Shown: positions 1 to 11,618, counted from the first letter of the stretch. The stretch: 64,000 nucleotides of DNA from Cladorrhinum sp. PSN259 (GCA_033725935.1 MU867101.1:124001-188000), one strand, 5' to 3'. Numbers and translations are program-made. The notes: generated by a model not told the origin, from the letters alone.

Positions 1-2876
1 CCCAACTTAACCCTCATATGGTCAAAGGCAAACACAACAGCCTGATCTACAATTGGCTCCTTCAACCCGGCCTCAACGTCGACCAATCCCTGAGTTAAAT
101 TCCTAGTATTTCTACCTTTGTTCAACCTCGCCCGTCTCTCTGTGATCCGTATTTCTCTTCTTACACCCTCGATCGTCCCATCTTCACCGGTCGGCAAAGC
201 GGGCAACTTGGGATATCTCTGAGAAAAGTGTGTGAGCAATATACGGCGGGCCTTCATTTCCGCTCCAATGGCGAGTGCCTCCGAGAGCGTAGAATGCTTC
301 TTGGCCTGTGCATCACCTTTAAGTTCATCCTCAAACGTGCATTCGTGAATGAGTAGATGCGCGCCCTTGCCGAGCTCAGCAAAGGGGAAAGAGGGACGAC
401 AATCGCCAGAGTAGGCAATCTTGAGGCCAGAATGAGGGAAGGTAATAACCAGTGCCATGGCGTCGTGGCAGTGATCAACGTAAACACTCTCGAAGATAGG
501 AAGACCAAAATCCTCCGACTTGTAAGTGGAAGAAGTATCGGAATCTGTAGGGAGGTGGATTGACACCTCAGCGGTGTTGCCGACAAATCTTTGACCGCCA
601 AGGAGGACTCTGATGGTGTTTTCTAGACCGAGTGGTTCAACGCCGGAATACTCTTGCAACCAGTCGTGGAACTTGTAAGTGGCGACGATGGCGAGCTTAT
701 GAGGGGAGTTGACAGCCCTCCATCTGGCGAGAATACTGGCCGTACCGAGATGGTGGTCGGCATGTAAATGGCTGATGCATATTGCGCGCAGGTCTCTGAG
801 GACTTCATCTGCTCCTTCGTAGCCATAGAGACGGCGGAGTTGTCCGAGAGTATTCTCGCCGCAGTCAATTATATAGCTGCCGTGACCGGGTACGCGGATC
901 AGGTTGGCCGAGACGTTGCGGTATTTTGATGGGAGAGCTGAGCCGGTACCGAGGGGAATGATTTCAGTCTCGAGGTCGGGAATATCCTTTTGCAACTCTT
1001 GAACTTGGGCTAGAAAATCAGCATCGGCAGCCTTAACGCGAGCTTCGTCGGCGAGCTGGATGACCTCTTGGCAGTTCGCCATGAGCTCCTGCACAGGCTG
1101 GAGAGTATTCATAACCGGAGTAGCGTTGGTGTGGTCGAACTGAACCTTGGGAGCAAGCCAGAGAGCAACTCCAGATTTGCCAATCTCAGAAATAGGTCTG
1201 AGAGCATCGTCGAGTTGCGATGATGACTCATTATTGAACTTGGGAAGCTGGAATCTGTCGGGGTCGACAAGGTTGAGCTTGATTTGTTGAGCGGCAGGCG
1301 ATTCGAGAGCGACAAGGTTGGGAGAAATGTGTGCACCAAACATGATGTGCTTGACTGAAGGACGCTGCTTCATGAACTCAACCAACCTGGGCTCCGTCTC
1401 AACGTGGAGGTGTTCCGTAGAAACCCAGTACATGGCCTCGATGTTCTTCATAACCTCCGCGTCTGACCATTCAGGACGATCCAGAAAGCTCTGGACAAGA
1501 TCTTGATGCGAGATATCGATGATAGCAAAGCCGCTGCCCTCAATAGGAGCCTCCATGACCATCTCAGGAGTTACGATGGCACCATCCGTTCCAGGAACGC
1601 TTTCTCCGGCAGTGAGACGCCTGAAATCGTGCTTATGGACACCTAAGCTTGTTGCCAAGACGGGATTGAACTTTCCACGACGAGTGTTGCCCTTCACAAT
1701 GTAGCACATGGACTCGGTTGTTCGCCTAGGCAGAGGCAACCTCTCGAGCTGTGCCGCAGGCCAGGGCGTTCTTACCAGAACGCGGAGATCGGGACGGTGA
1801 TGTACTTCTCTGGGAATTTCGGTCTCGTAAGGTTGAATATGGCCGTTCTCGTCTCTTACAAAGACTTTGCAGGGAAGCTCAACATCCTTCAGAGACGTCT
1901 CACGAAGAGTGTCAAGGCTCCAGTTGGACCCAAACATGTCTCTGACGACCCCCTCCCTGACCCGTTGGTCAACCTCCTCGGTGTTGGCATCGACCATGAC
2001 CTCGTCTTCATTCAACTTCCTCTTCTTAGAGGGTGGTAGACCTCCTGCAGCCAAAGGAAGGTTCCATACACGGATGAACTCGTCCTCGAAATCGGGGGTA
2101 CGCTCAGCGGCAGCTGAAGGGGAATCCCCTCCCCGTGGACTGCAAATTTCGTTGACATTCAAGGGGAGACCTCTTCGGAAGACGAAGCGACGGGCGGTGG
2201 CGATCGAGTGCATCAGATTCTTGCCGCCGTGGATGTTCAAAGCTGGAATGACGCTACTGGTCGCTTCTGCCCTGCCCCTGCTGCGGCGTTGCTGGTTGAC
2301 CTCCTCGATGGCATTCTTTTGGCCGGCAGTGACATCTGCAAGACTGAGAATCATGCCCAACAGGCCACCGGTGTTCTTCCAGTTAATTTCGCCGCTTAGA
2401 AAGATGTGCTCAATTTTGGAGATGGGCAATTTGCGCTGGACCATGAGACGCTGTGTGCCCTCAGAGACGTGTCCGAAGAGATAGCGACGGGCGTCGAAAT
2501 GAAGCAAGAGACACACGCCAGGCGTATCTGCCGTGGGCGTGCTTAAGATAGTAGCCTGGCTGCGCATACTTAAACTTCTGTTTGAGTGGTTTGTCGGAGT
2601 TTTGGTTCGGGGTGGCCGAGATGTTGGTATTTTTTTCTTTGCTGCTTGACCATGAGGGAGAAGAACGGCTTTCAGTAGATAGCGATCGTCTTCATCTAAA
2701 GTTCTGTAAAAAGGGAACTTGGGAAGTCGAACCAAAAGTTGGTTGAAAAGTTTCTTGACCCCAGGTCCGATGACTGGAACAAGAGACGTCTCCCTGGATG
2801 TGGCTGTTCTTGAAAGGTGCGAGACGACGGCCTTCAGTGGTGGAACCCGAAAGTAGAGCCTTTTCGTTACATTCAT
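1..2876 (-). CDS. TRZ1: Long-form tRNase Z (tRNA 3'-end endonuclease), 3' end beyond window
   Basis: Removes 3' trailers from precursor tRNAs in nucleus and mitochondria. Seen: an uninterrupted minus-strand frame that runs off the left edge. It carries the N-terminal long-form signature (TPTADTPG, then EGTQRL, near 2,420-2,550). Near 730-860 it has GENTLGQLRR and the metal-binding SHLHADHH motif, and near 200 it has LTHFSQRYPKLP, a hallmark of the C-terminal catalytic half. The first ATG of the open frame is at 2876. A second in-frame ATG at 2567 sits just before the conserved N-domain. The 103 residues between them are rich in Arg, Lys, Ser and Thr, with no acidic residue in the first 28, which suggests a mitochondrial leader. 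No intron is needed. The neighbour RPP40, 324 bp upstream, acts on the other end of pre-tRNA. Identity is near certain; the start choice is not. Confidence 0.93.
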   Translation of the reverse strand, partial: MNVTKRLYFRVPPLKAVVSHLSRTATSRETSLVPVIGPGVKKLFNQLLVRLPKFPFYRTLDEDDRYLLKAVLLPHGQAAKKKIPTSRPPRTKTPTNHSNRSLSMRSQATILSTPTADTPGVCLLLHFDARRYLFGHVSEGTQRLMVQRKLPISKIEHIFLSGEINWKNTGGLLGMILSLADVTAGQKNAIEEVNQQRRSRGRAEATSSVIPALNIHGGKNLMHSIATARRFVFRRGLPLNVNEICSPRGGDSPSAAAERTPDFEDEFIRVWNLPLAAGGLPPSKKRKLNEDEVMVDANTEEVDQRVREGVVRDMFGSNWSLDTLRETSLKDVELPCKVFVRDENGHIQPYETEIPREVHHRPDLRVLVRTPWPAAQLERLPLPRRTTESMCYIVKGNTRRGKFNPVLATSLGVHKHDFRRLTAGESVPGTDGAIVTPEMVMEAPIEGSGFAIIDISHQDLVQSFLDRPEWSDAEVMKNIEAMYWVSTEHLHVETEPRLVEFMKQRPSVKHIMFGAHISPNLVALESPAAQQIKLNLVDPDRFQLPKFNNESSSQLDDALRPISEIGKSGVALWLAPKVQFDHTNATPVMNTLQPVQELMANCQEVIQLADEARVKAADADFLAQVQELQKDIPDLETEIIPLGTGSALPSKYRNVSANLIRVPGHGSYIIDCGENTLGQLRRLYGYEGADEVLRDLRAICISHLHADHHLGTASILARWRAVNSPHKLAIVATYKFHDWLQEYSGVEPLGLENTIRVLLGGQRFVGNTAEVSIHLPTDSDTSSTYKSEDFGLPIFESVYVDHCHDAMALVITFPHSGLKIAYSGDCRPSFPFAELGKGAHLLIHECTFEDELKGDAQAKKHSTLSEALAIGAEMKARRILLTHFSQRYPKLPALPTGEDGTIEGVRREIRITERRARLNKGRNTRNLTQGLVDVEAGLKEPIVDQAVVFAFDHMRVKL

Positions 2877-3199
2877 CGAGGGGTCATTGGTTTTATTTTA
2901 TGGGGTATCGACGGTTGCCGTTGCTGTCATGCCGCCCCCTCAAAACGAATCGGCTTGAGTCAACGGTTTTTTTCATGTATGTACATCCTCTAATTGGGAA
3001 GGTTTGGGACTGGGCGGGATGCGATATCAACTTTTTCTGCCATCCGAATGAGTCTGGGATTGGACCCTGTGGGGTTGTTCCACAGCACTAGCCTCCCGCA
3101 AAAAGAAGCTTGGCACAGCCGGACTGTGACTCCCCCGGGGTGACAGCATTCCGATCGCCTGGGAACGTGTAATTTACACGCTATTTTTCAAAATAAATT
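2877..3199. other. Intergenic: tRNase Z upstream / RPP40 downstream
   Basis: About 320 bp between the RPP40 stop and the upstream ATG of tRNase Z, both on the minus strand. No convincing ORF, RNA gene or repeat was seen. Confidence 0.6.
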
Positions 3200-4430
3200 T
3201 CATTCGTGACTTTTTACTTCCCACAAGAGGAATTCTCCCCGAGAATCCGGTACCCGAAGAACGGTGCACTCGGAATTGTCTCCTGTCAATCCCTTTGAGA
3301 AAGTGCTCGTACTGAAAGAGAACCACGTCTTGGACGGCAATACCGCAATCAGATCCATCAGCCTCTGGTGAGACCACGATGGCGAAGAGAAACCTTGCCA
3401 GCTAATCTTGCAGATTCTGGCAGGATGACCTCCTTCGGGGACTTGATATCGCGATAAGTAGGGATCGATCTGATCTTTTGCCGTGACTCGAGGACTTCCG
3501 AGTCTCACGAGTGACAGCCACTCATACAACTCGGTTGTGAAGTACTCGAAATCTTCTCTGGCAGAAGGATCGGTTGACGCTGGTGGATTGAGTTCTGGAA
3601 CATTGGCACTGATGACTTGGTCGACCTTAACATTTGCTGCAGAGTTGGTAGGCGAATGCTGCTTGAGTATGTCATCGACAGGGACTGCAGGCAATGTTAG
3701 CATACGGAGAGATGGTGAGTTAGATATGCTTACCTGTTGATGAGTTGTTGCAGAGGAGCCATGTTAGCGACTCGTTGAGAGCATTTTTGCTTGCGTAAAC
3801 AATTCGGTTAAACCCTTTCTTCCCAGGGACCATTGACGAGGCAGTGAGGTCAATCTCGACCACTGAAGGCAGTCAGTATGTTGGTTGTTTGCAGAGAGTT
3901 CGGTGATACATACCCCAACGAGGCTTCAACCCTCGCTTCCCCTTGACGCCATGAGGTTTCCCAACCAGTCCTGCTCTCTCATACGTTTCTTTGTCCAGGT
4001 ACATGGTCAAGACACCTTTTCTCAGGGCAAAAACATTGTCGATTCCTAGTCGTCCCTCCGAGAGCATCGAAAGGTTTCCGTCTTTTACATATCTGGTCAG
4101 GAATTCTCCAGACAGGATGTCATGAAGGGACATGATCACTCTAGTGTATTTCGGGGTAGCCTCATCCTGGAGCAGCTTTGCCTTTACCAACTCAAACACG
4201 TCTTGAGGAATGATCAAATCAGCCTATGAAACATGTTAGTTGACGGTGCATTCATTTTGTCAATACGCAAGCAAACTACGGACTCTAGAGATGAAATCCT
4301 GATCCAAAAACGGAGCCCATGGTTTGCCTTTTGATGGAGGCTGATTCGGGTCCAAATGGGCCATAACGCCGTGCGTTACGAAACATTTTGGGGTCTGATA
4401 TAGTGCTGGAGCTTGAAATGACAACATCAT
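3200..4430 (-). CDS. RPP40: RNase P/MRP subunit Rpp40
   Basis: Protein subunit of nuclear RNase P and RNase MRP, which mature tRNA 5' ends and pre-rRNA. Exons in transcription order: 4430-4284, 4223-3914, 3862-3734 and 3684-3200, giving 356 residues. The match is in exon 2, where LHDILSGEFL, LSEGRLGIDNVFAL and LDKETYERAGLVGKPHG lead to KGKRGLKPRW, the core of the Rpp40 family. Exon 3 continues with PGKKGFNRIVYASKNAL and LTWLLCN. The first intron uses the weak donor GTCCGT, the only nearby donor that keeps the frame without a stop. Two ATG codons stand together at 4430 and 4427. The gene is divergent from IPI1 (279 bp between starts). Confidence 0.88.
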
Positions 4431-4709
4431 GAGATGATCTGTTGATGAATAAATACCAGTTGGACCTTGGAAATTCCAAAAACATGCAGGGTGAAAGCGA
4501 AACTTACAGCACTCACCCGCTGTAACCTTGGTACGCTAGCGGTACCGTTGAAAGATTCTGCCGCCTTCCACCGCTAAAATTTCCCATCCAACTCTCATTC
4601 TCTCCTCCATCAATTGAACTTTACGCACATCTGACCATCATACCTCTCAGAATACCGAGGATAAGTTTTATTTTCATTCAAAAGATTCAATTGTTTCCAA
4701 TAGTTTAAA

Positions 4710-5964
4710 ATGGGCTCAAGCAACAAAAAGAAAAAGGAGAAGAAGAAGGATTTCCAGGCATGAACAAACTTCACCCTCAAAATTCATCTCATTCTCACAT
4801 ACTAACTCATCACATACAGAAAGCCAAGCTCAAAGTAGGCAAAGCAAAAGCTAAAGCAGCCTCATTCACCGATACCTCCTTCAAATCAAAATGTACATTC
4901 CCTCCCCCCTCCTTCACCACCAGTTTGTTTGCTAACACCATCCAGCAATAACCGTCAACCAACAATCCCTCTCTCACTCCTCCCTCCCCTTCGCCGAACA
5001 ATTCAAGCAGCACCTCTCCCTCTGCATCTCCGCCAAATCCGACACCGCCCGGCGAGACGCCCTAGCCTACATCACCAACCACCTATCTCACGATCTCAGT
5101 TCTCTCCCAGTCGGCATCCCACAAATCCTAACCAAACTCCTCCCCATCCTAACAGACACCGCCCAGCCAGTCCGCATCCAGCTCTTAAAACTCCTCGCTG
5201 CCCTCCCACCCCAATCAATCCCCCCACACGTCTCCCAAATCCTTCTCTACATCCGCTCCGGCCTGACCCATTTATCCCCCTCCGTCCGCTTAACAGCCCT
5301 CTCAGCCATCGAATGGCTATTATCTGCCGCCGGCCCCGCGACAGTCTCCTGCGCAGGCGGCTGGCTAAAAACACTCACGTCCTTCAGCTCAATGCTGGGC
5401 TGGAACCCGTCCGTGTCAACCGCCATGTCCTCAAAAGGCTGGAGCGTAGGCATCAAACCGGTCTTGCTGGGCAAGAACAATACCAAAAAGGGCGAACCGG
5501 AGGCCAAGGCGAGACAGCTCGAGGTCCTGGCGAAATTTATTTTTGAGGGACTAAAAGAGGAGGAGCTCGAGGATGATGACGAGGCAGGGGAAGAAGAAAA
5601 GTACAAGAACAATCTTTACTGTCTTCCAAAAACGCCTAATCCTTTCGCTTACTTGAATTTATTCGGGATACCGAGGGATGAGGAGAACGAGATGTACTTG
5701 GATAGGGATAGCAGAGCGGCCGTGTTCGATAACAAGTGGAGAGCGGTGATTGAGAAGGGGAAGGAGGATGCTAGGAAGGAAGGTGGACAGGTTGGGAGGG
5801 CGGCTGCTGCGCTGCATAGAGCCCTGAATGGGGGGAAGGTAGTAGGAACGGTGTTGACGAAGGAGGACGAAGAGACTGAAGATGAGGAGTTAGAGGATAT
5901 TGAGGAAGAAGAAGGAAGAGAGGAAGAGGGTGATGATGATGATGATGAGATGGATGAAGATTAG
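4710..5964 (+). CDS. IPI1: Pre-rRNA processing protein Ipi1 (Rix1 complex)
   Basis: Component of the Rix1-Ipi1-Ipi3 complex, needed for ITS2 processing and 60S subunit maturation in the nucleus. Exons 4710-4757, 4820-4892 and 4946-5964 give 379 residues. The N-terminus is Lys-rich (KKKEKKKDFQ, then KAKLKVGKAKAKAASFTDTSFKSK), typical of Ipi1/TEX10. HEAT-like helices follow (DALAYITNHL, PILTDTAQPVRIQLLKLLAAL, PSVRLTALSAIEWLL). The C-terminus is a long Glu/Asp tract. The first intron begins with GC rather than GT (CAG then GCATGA), ends in CAG and contains a perfect TACTAAC. Only this splice joins DFQ to KAKLKVGK. Confidence 0.87.
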
Positions 5965-6413
5965 GACTTTAGCTTTCTATGTTGATGAGTTTTTATAGGG
6001 CGTTCAGGTTATTTCGTGGCATTTACAAAGAATTGCATGGCTATGGAATCAGTTGCCATTGATTGTTTATGTGTATAATGGCCCAACCGGGCGTCTAATG
6101 GGTGCTAGTGTATATCTATGTGATACCTGGGAGGCCCATAATTTGGGCCTCAACCAGTTCAAAACCCCTTGCAAGTGTGAATACGAGTGCTGCCCAGTTT
6201 TGCAGCAGCCCTTGCCAGTCTTGCCCCAGGCCTGCCCAATTACCCTGCAGGGGCTTGTCGATGTCTTTGCGTGTGTTTTATTTTTGCTGCCAGGCCCTCT
6301 TCAATTCTAAATAGGCGTGCAATGATACTGAATAGGCCTGCCTTTGTTACTGAAGAGTTGTGCAATGATGCCGAATATGCGTACAAGAGAGTCGTATGTG
6401 CCTGTAAACCCCT
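5965..6413. other. Convergent intergenic, IPI1 and TFIIE-alpha 3' ends
   Basis: Gene-free 449 bp between two converging stop codons. Short open frames on both strands show no recognisable protein. Nothing else seen. Confidence 0.6.
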
Positions 6414-7439
6414 TCACACAACATCCTCAAACTCAATATCATCGTCATCGTCGTCTTCCACCTTGATACCCGGCTCACCCTTAATCCCAACCTCCACCTT
6501 GACCCCATCAGCCAACTTAACCCTCTTGGCAGGAAGGTAACCCTCCTCGGCGGCATCCTTCATCTCAAAAGACTGCGTGGCCACCCTGCCCCCATCATCA
6601 GCCTTGATCGAACTGTCTGTAATCCAAGAAGGCAAAGCGTTTTCCTTAGCAAGCCTCTCCTTCCTCTTCCGGTTCTCGACATGCTCCGCTTCGTCGTTTC
6701 CATCCGATATAGTAACCTGCATGGTCTTGGGTCCGGTATTCGCCAATCCCTTCACAGCAGATGGCTTATTGAGCGCCATATCAACAGGAACAGATGCCAA
6801 AGCCTCGTGAGTAGCCTCTCTCACGATCGGTCTCGCGATCGCATAAGCTTTATCGAAGTTGCATTCCGCAACCGAACTCCTATCAATCTTTTGCAAGAGA
6901 TCCGTCATAAACTTGAACTGGTTGTTCATCCTTGACAATTGCTGATGACCTGGTGCTTGCTCCTCCTTTGATCTTTCCAAAACACTCGAACATCTCTGAC
7001 AGGTAAATCCCGCCGGACCGACAGAGTCGAGGACTTCAAGTTGGGTCCATTGCGCTTTACAATGCGGGCAGAAATACTCCTTTGATTCGTCCTGCGGCTG
7101 AGCGATTCCCTGCATGTCTTTGTCAATCTTGTGGATGCGCCACTTGATCGCGTCGATCGTCTGCTGGTAGTCGATGTAGTAATATGTTCGGTTGATGGGT
7201 CTGGTTTTCCCCTCCTGCATTTCTGGCCGTGTGAACACGACGAGGAATCTGGCGTCTCTGAGTCCCGCGCATAGTCTGTGGAGATCTTTGAGGTTCATCT
7301 TCATGAGGTAGGCGAGGTCGTCATCTCGTAGGGCCGAGTGCGTGACGAGCGCGTCTACTACGAGGATCTCGTTGGTTGTGTAAAATGCGCGTACCACTGA
7401 CCGTACGAGGGTCTGCGCCAATGATTGCGCTGTGTCCAT
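6414..7439 (-). CDS. TFA1: Transcription initiation factor TFIIE alpha subunit
   Basis: Large subunit of TFIIE, which recruits and regulates TFIIH at RNA polymerase II promoters. A single exon of 341 residues. The N-terminal third is a winged-helix region (VVRAFYTTNEILVVDALVTH, DDDLAYLMKMNLKDLHRLC). A C4 zinc ribbon follows near residues 120-155 (CPHC, then CQRC). A basic linker leads to a very acidic C-terminus (EDDDDDDIEFEDVV), matching the acidic tail TFIIE-alpha uses to contact TFIIH. It is divergent from ALG13 with 615 bp between starts. Confidence 0.92.
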   Translation of the reverse strand: MDTAQSLAQTLVRSVVRAFYTTNEILVVDALVTHSALRDDDLAYLMKMNLKDLHRLCAGLRDARFLVVFTRPEMQEGKTRPINRTYYYIDYQQTIDAIKWRIHKIDKDMQGIAQPQDESKEYFCPHCKAQWTQLEVLDSVGPAGFTCQRCSSVLERSKEEQAPGHQQLSRMNNQFKFMTDLLQKIDRSSVAECNFDKAYAIARPIVREATHEALASVPVDMALNKPSAVKGLANTGPKTMQVTISDGNDEAEHVENRKRKERLAKENALPSWITDSSIKADDGGRVATQSFEMKDAAEEGYLPAKRVKLADGVKVEVGIKGEPGIKVEDDDDDDIEFEDVV

Positions 7440-8054
7440 GTTGAAATGCAGGCCTTATGAGAAGATGTTGAGGCCTTGTTTTACTGTTGAAGATGTATCG
7501 CGGTGGGTGCAAGGCGACGCACCATGAATAAAAGAGGCCTTCAGGCTGTGGTCGCCCGCAAGAGTTGTGAGATTACAAGCGCTGGAAGCACGTTTGGCAG
7601 CTGCGTAAAATGGACCTCAAGGATTAACCGCCACGCCTGCCCAGATGGGGCAGCCTTGAATGGTAGAAAGCGACTGCAGCAAAATATTATTCAAACTTTA
7701 TATTGTAGGAGAGGGACAGAAATTACTCTGACTCGAATTTGGACCTCTTCGTGGTCGTTGTTGAACTTTGTTGAAAGATAGAACGTCAAAGAAGTTCATC
7801 CCGTCCGATCGGTCAACGATGAGGATCCAATTGAAGTGGACCCGTATTTTCAAGATCCACAAAACGCTGCAGGTTGAGCGTTCCAAGCTTCACCGCCTTC
7901 GGCTGATCGCCACTACCTGGACAACCCTGCATTGAATTCTGCCTACCTGCGGCCCGATAAGAAACATAGCCTGCCGATAAGCCGGCCAACACCTGTTCAC
8001 GAACACTCGGGAGCTCCAAGTCAGTCAACACCAAAGAGAAAGTCTGCCTTTAAG
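7440..8054. promoter_or_regulatory. Divergent promoter region, TFIIE-alpha / ALG13
   Basis: 615 bp between two divergent start codons, inferred to hold both promoters. An in-frame ATG at 7932 could extend ALG13 by 41 residues. No TATA box or repeat stood out. Confidence 0.45.
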
Positions 8055-8923
8055 ATGAGCTCCGACTCTATAAAACCGTCAGATAATGCCACCGTTGGCC
8101 GTTGTTGCTTTGTTACTGTCGGGTCAATTGCCAGCTTTCGGCCTTTGCTCTCCGAAATCATTTCCAAGGATTTCCTAGCTTGTCTCTCTCAACATGGCTA
8201 CGATACCCTGCATGTCCAGTGTGGTCCCGATTATGAGTGGTTTCGAGATGAGGTGGCCAAGTTGGACAAGGCCGATCTTCATGGAATAAATATCACCTCC
8301 TTGGATTATACAAAGAATATGATGGATTGCATGATACGATGTCGAGGTCAGGATAAAGTTCGTCCTGCTGGATGTGTTATTGCTCATGCTGGTAAGTATT
8401 CGAGTCCAGAAATGAGTGGCAACGAAGGTCTAACATTTCCTAGGCGCGGGCACCATCCTGGAAGCGCTTCGATATGACGCCCCGCTGATTGCTGTTGCCA
8501 ATCCAACACTCATGGACAATCATCAACTGGAGCTGGCCGAATCAGTCGAGGAGCAAAGATGGGCTGTCCATGGCAGAATTGGGTATGATTTCTGTTGCCA
8601 ACAGCTCTCATCCTGATCCCACTAACACAACCGTTCTTGTTAGCAATCTCAAATCTGCAGTTGATCAAATCTCTCGCATCGTCGTTCAAGGCATGCTTGA
8701 CTCCCTTCCACCATATGCTCCTCCGCCATTTCCAGTACCTGCAGAAGAAAGGATAACACTGTTCGACTGGATGGCGCTAACATGCTATCCAGAGGAATTG
8801 GCTCGTCAACAGCACAGGGCTGCTCTTCAAAAACAAGAACAAGACTTTCATCAGCAGCAGTCTTCTGCTCAAAAGCTTGCGAGTAATGAGAAGGAGGATC
8901 TCGGACAGATCAAATATGACTAG
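8055..8923 (+). CDS. ALG13: UDP-GlcNAc transferase catalytic subunit Alg13
   Basis: Adds the second GlcNAc to dolichol-PP-GlcNAc at the cytosolic face of the ER, together with the membrane anchor Alg14 (not in this window). Exons 8055-8391, 8444-8582 and 8644-8923 give 251 residues. Motifs: CFVTVGSIASFRPLL at the N-terminus, then VIAHAGAGTILEALRYDAPLIAVANPTLMDNHQ (positions split by the intron), the GT28/GT-B nucleotide-sugar loop. The C-terminus is a Gln-rich coiled-coil-like tail, longer than in yeast. An in-frame ATG at 7932 would add 41 residues. I prefer 8055 because homologues start close to the CFVTVG strand. Confidence 0.87.
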
Positions 8924-9426
8924 AGGTCCAGTAAAACAACCAGATAATCGTAATTTACAATTGAAAGGGAGCCAAAATAAACGGTCAGATAACGATACAT
9001 GAACACAGTAATCTTTTTGACGTATCCACACTGGGTATACATCAACTCCGGAATTCATATCACGAATACCGAAACAAACGCGATTCTCCATGGAAATCAA
9101 TGTAAATCCAGAACTTTGACCATATCATAATTGAGTGGTTGCAGCATTGACTGAAATGCCAAATCGAGTAAGAGTTGTCACAGTGCTGCTTGACAAGTCT
9201 CCGGTTAGGACCTTTAAACAGCGTGCCCCACCTTTCGAGCCTGCCGGTACTGTGCTCCAAAAATTTCCATCGTCAATTCCAGGAACCAGAACTACCAAAT
9301 CCATCAAAAACAAAAAAGTAAACTTTTCGAGTCTTCATTTTCCGTCGCGAAAACCAATCGAACGAATTTTCTGGTCGCAAAGAACCATCAAGAACTTTAA
9401 CAACTGCGAAACACCCCAGCGACAAG
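8924..9426. other. Intergenic ALG13-KRR1
   Basis: About 500 bp upstream of KRR1 on the same strand. It presumably contains the KRR1 promoter. No other feature seen. Confidence 0.5.
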
Positions 9427-10452
9427 ATGCCTTCCACTCACAAGAAGGACAAGCCGTGGGACACGGACGACATCGACAAGTGGAAGATTGAGCCGTTCAC
9501 CAAGGATGAATCCTCCGGTGCATTCCTCGAGGAATCATCCTTCATGACCCTCTTTCCCAAATACCGCGAGCGATATCTCAAGGATTCATGGCCGCTCGTC
9601 ACCAAGGCTCTCGAGAAGCACGGCATCGATGCGGTCCTTGATCTTATCGAGGGTTCCATGACAGTCAAGACCACCAGAAAGGTATGCTCGGCGCAAGCAC
9701 TCTTCCTTCTGTAACACACACTAATTATCTTTCAGACCTACGACCCAGCAGCGATTCTGAATGCCCGTGACCTAATCAAGCTCCTCTCCCGCTCCGTCCC
9801 TGCGCCACAAGCAATCAAGATCCTAGACGACACCATAGCTTGCGACATCATCAAGATCCGCTCCCTCTGCAGAAACAAAGAACGATTCGTAAAGCGCCGG
9901 CAACGCATTCTAGGCCAGAACGGGACAACCCTAAAAGCGTTGGAGCTCCTTACCCAAACCTACATAATGGTCCACGGCAACACTGTCTCAGTAATGGGAC
10001 CCTTCAAGGGCCTTAAAGAAGTCAGGCGTGTAGTGGAGGACACGATGAACAATGTTCACCCCATCTACCTGATAAAAGAACTTATGGTCAAGCGCGAACT
10101 TGCAAAGGACCCTGCACTCGCAAATGAGGATTGGTCAAGATACTTGCCAAACTTTAAGAAACGGACCCTGTCGAAACGTCACAAGCCATTCAAGGTTGTG
10201 GACAAGACCAAGAAAAATTATACGCCTTTCCCTCCTGCACCGGAAAAGAGCAAAGTGGACCAGCAGATCGAATCCGGCGAGTACTTTTTGGGCAAGGAAC
10301 AGAAGAAGAGGGCCACGGAGCAGGAGAGGAGCGAGAAGGCTGCGCAAAAGAAGGAGGAGAAGAAGAGGGAGAGGGAGAAGGAGTATATACCGCCCGAGGA
10401 GCAGGCGGGAGGGGAGAAGAAGTCCAAGAAGAGGAAAACTTCGCACGAGTAG
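9427..10452 (+). CDS. KRR1: KRR1, small-subunit processome KH-domain protein
   Basis: Nucleolar assembly factor of the SSU processome, needed for 18S rRNA synthesis. Exons 9427-9681 and 9736-10452 give 323 residues. Diagnostic stretches: KWKIEPFTKDE and FPKYRERYLKDSWPLV near the N-terminus. The divergent tandem KH region follows with GQNGTTLKALELLTQTYIMV and GPFKGLKEVRRVVED, then NVHPIYLIKELMVKREL. The C-terminus is a highly charged Lys/Glu tail, typical of nucleolar proteins. Length agrees with the family (yeast about 316). Confidence 0.95.
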
Positions 10453-11618
10453 ATTGTGTGAAAGAAGGGAGAGGAGGGGTAGTGGTGGGTTTTGTTTATA
10501 GCTACTTCAATTACATTCAATTGATTCCCCAATTTCCTTTGATACCAAGCCGAGTCATTCCATTCATTTCAACTTTGTCGCTGCTTTGAAGGAGGATCAA
10601 AGGCCGGAAGGATACACAGCCCGAAGAGATGGTATAAATGGCACAATTGTGAAATGAAAGTAGCAAAGCTCTCACAAAAGGGGGTGAGGGAAGCGAGGGA
10701 TAGAAGATGACTTCGCATAATGAAATCGCAGAGAAGATAGAAATTTATGTATGTAGGGTGTGTTGGGTGTTCCGTCGTGTTCTACAGAATACCAGGTATG
10801 AGGAATCAATTTCTTCATCATCCACCACGCGCTTACCTCGAAGAGAGAGAAAAGAAGAAAAAAATAGAAAACAAATTTACTCAAGGAAAAGCGACGAAAG
10901 CTTTAGCTTTAAATCAGTCAACCTGTTCTACGTAATTACTATTTCACCATTCGCAAAAAAGATACTCGCCTTATTTGCTATAATCTGAAATCATCCTCAT
11001 TTTTTATCAAACTCGTCCTTTTTTTTTAAAAAAAAAAAAAAAAAAAAAAATGGAAGTTTTCCTTTTTTCTCAGAACCGAAAACCTTTTAACACGAAACAA
11101 TCATTTCATAATTCACGAAAAACGAAAAGAAACACAAGAATCTTAAATTAGTAGCTAGCAAAAGGACTTTTAAACGTTTTCTTTCTCTTATCTACATTTA
11201 GGTAATCATGCAGAGCGATGATTATAAAAGTTTCAACATTTCAACATCATGTTTCCCGAATAGGATAAGAATCAGCTATTAGATTATTTTTCTTACCGCT
11301 TGACTTGCTTTATATTCTCAAATTATTTAAACCAATTTCATAAATTTTTTTTACCATAGAGGCTGTTCTGTATTCTTGTTACGAATTAATTTGAAAGGGC
11401 GCGCTCCGTGTACTAAGAGGAACGGTTAACGAAGGGTCTTTGTGAGATGAGAAGTTTGTCCGGTTTTTTTTTTTTCATGTTGCAAGGAGGGATTGGGTGG
11501 TTATGTATGTACTGTGCCTTAGCCCTGGTGCGTGTATGTAGTTCTCAAGAGTGGTCAAGGTTCAGTAAGAGAGGAGAGATAGTAGAATGTGAATGTGGTT
11601 AATGTTATTAGGCCTTGA

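Noticed and set aside
10100..10501. Long Arg-rich ORF overlapping KRR1 in another frame
   Set aside because: Shadow of the Lys/Glu-rich KRR1 tail; no independent evidence.
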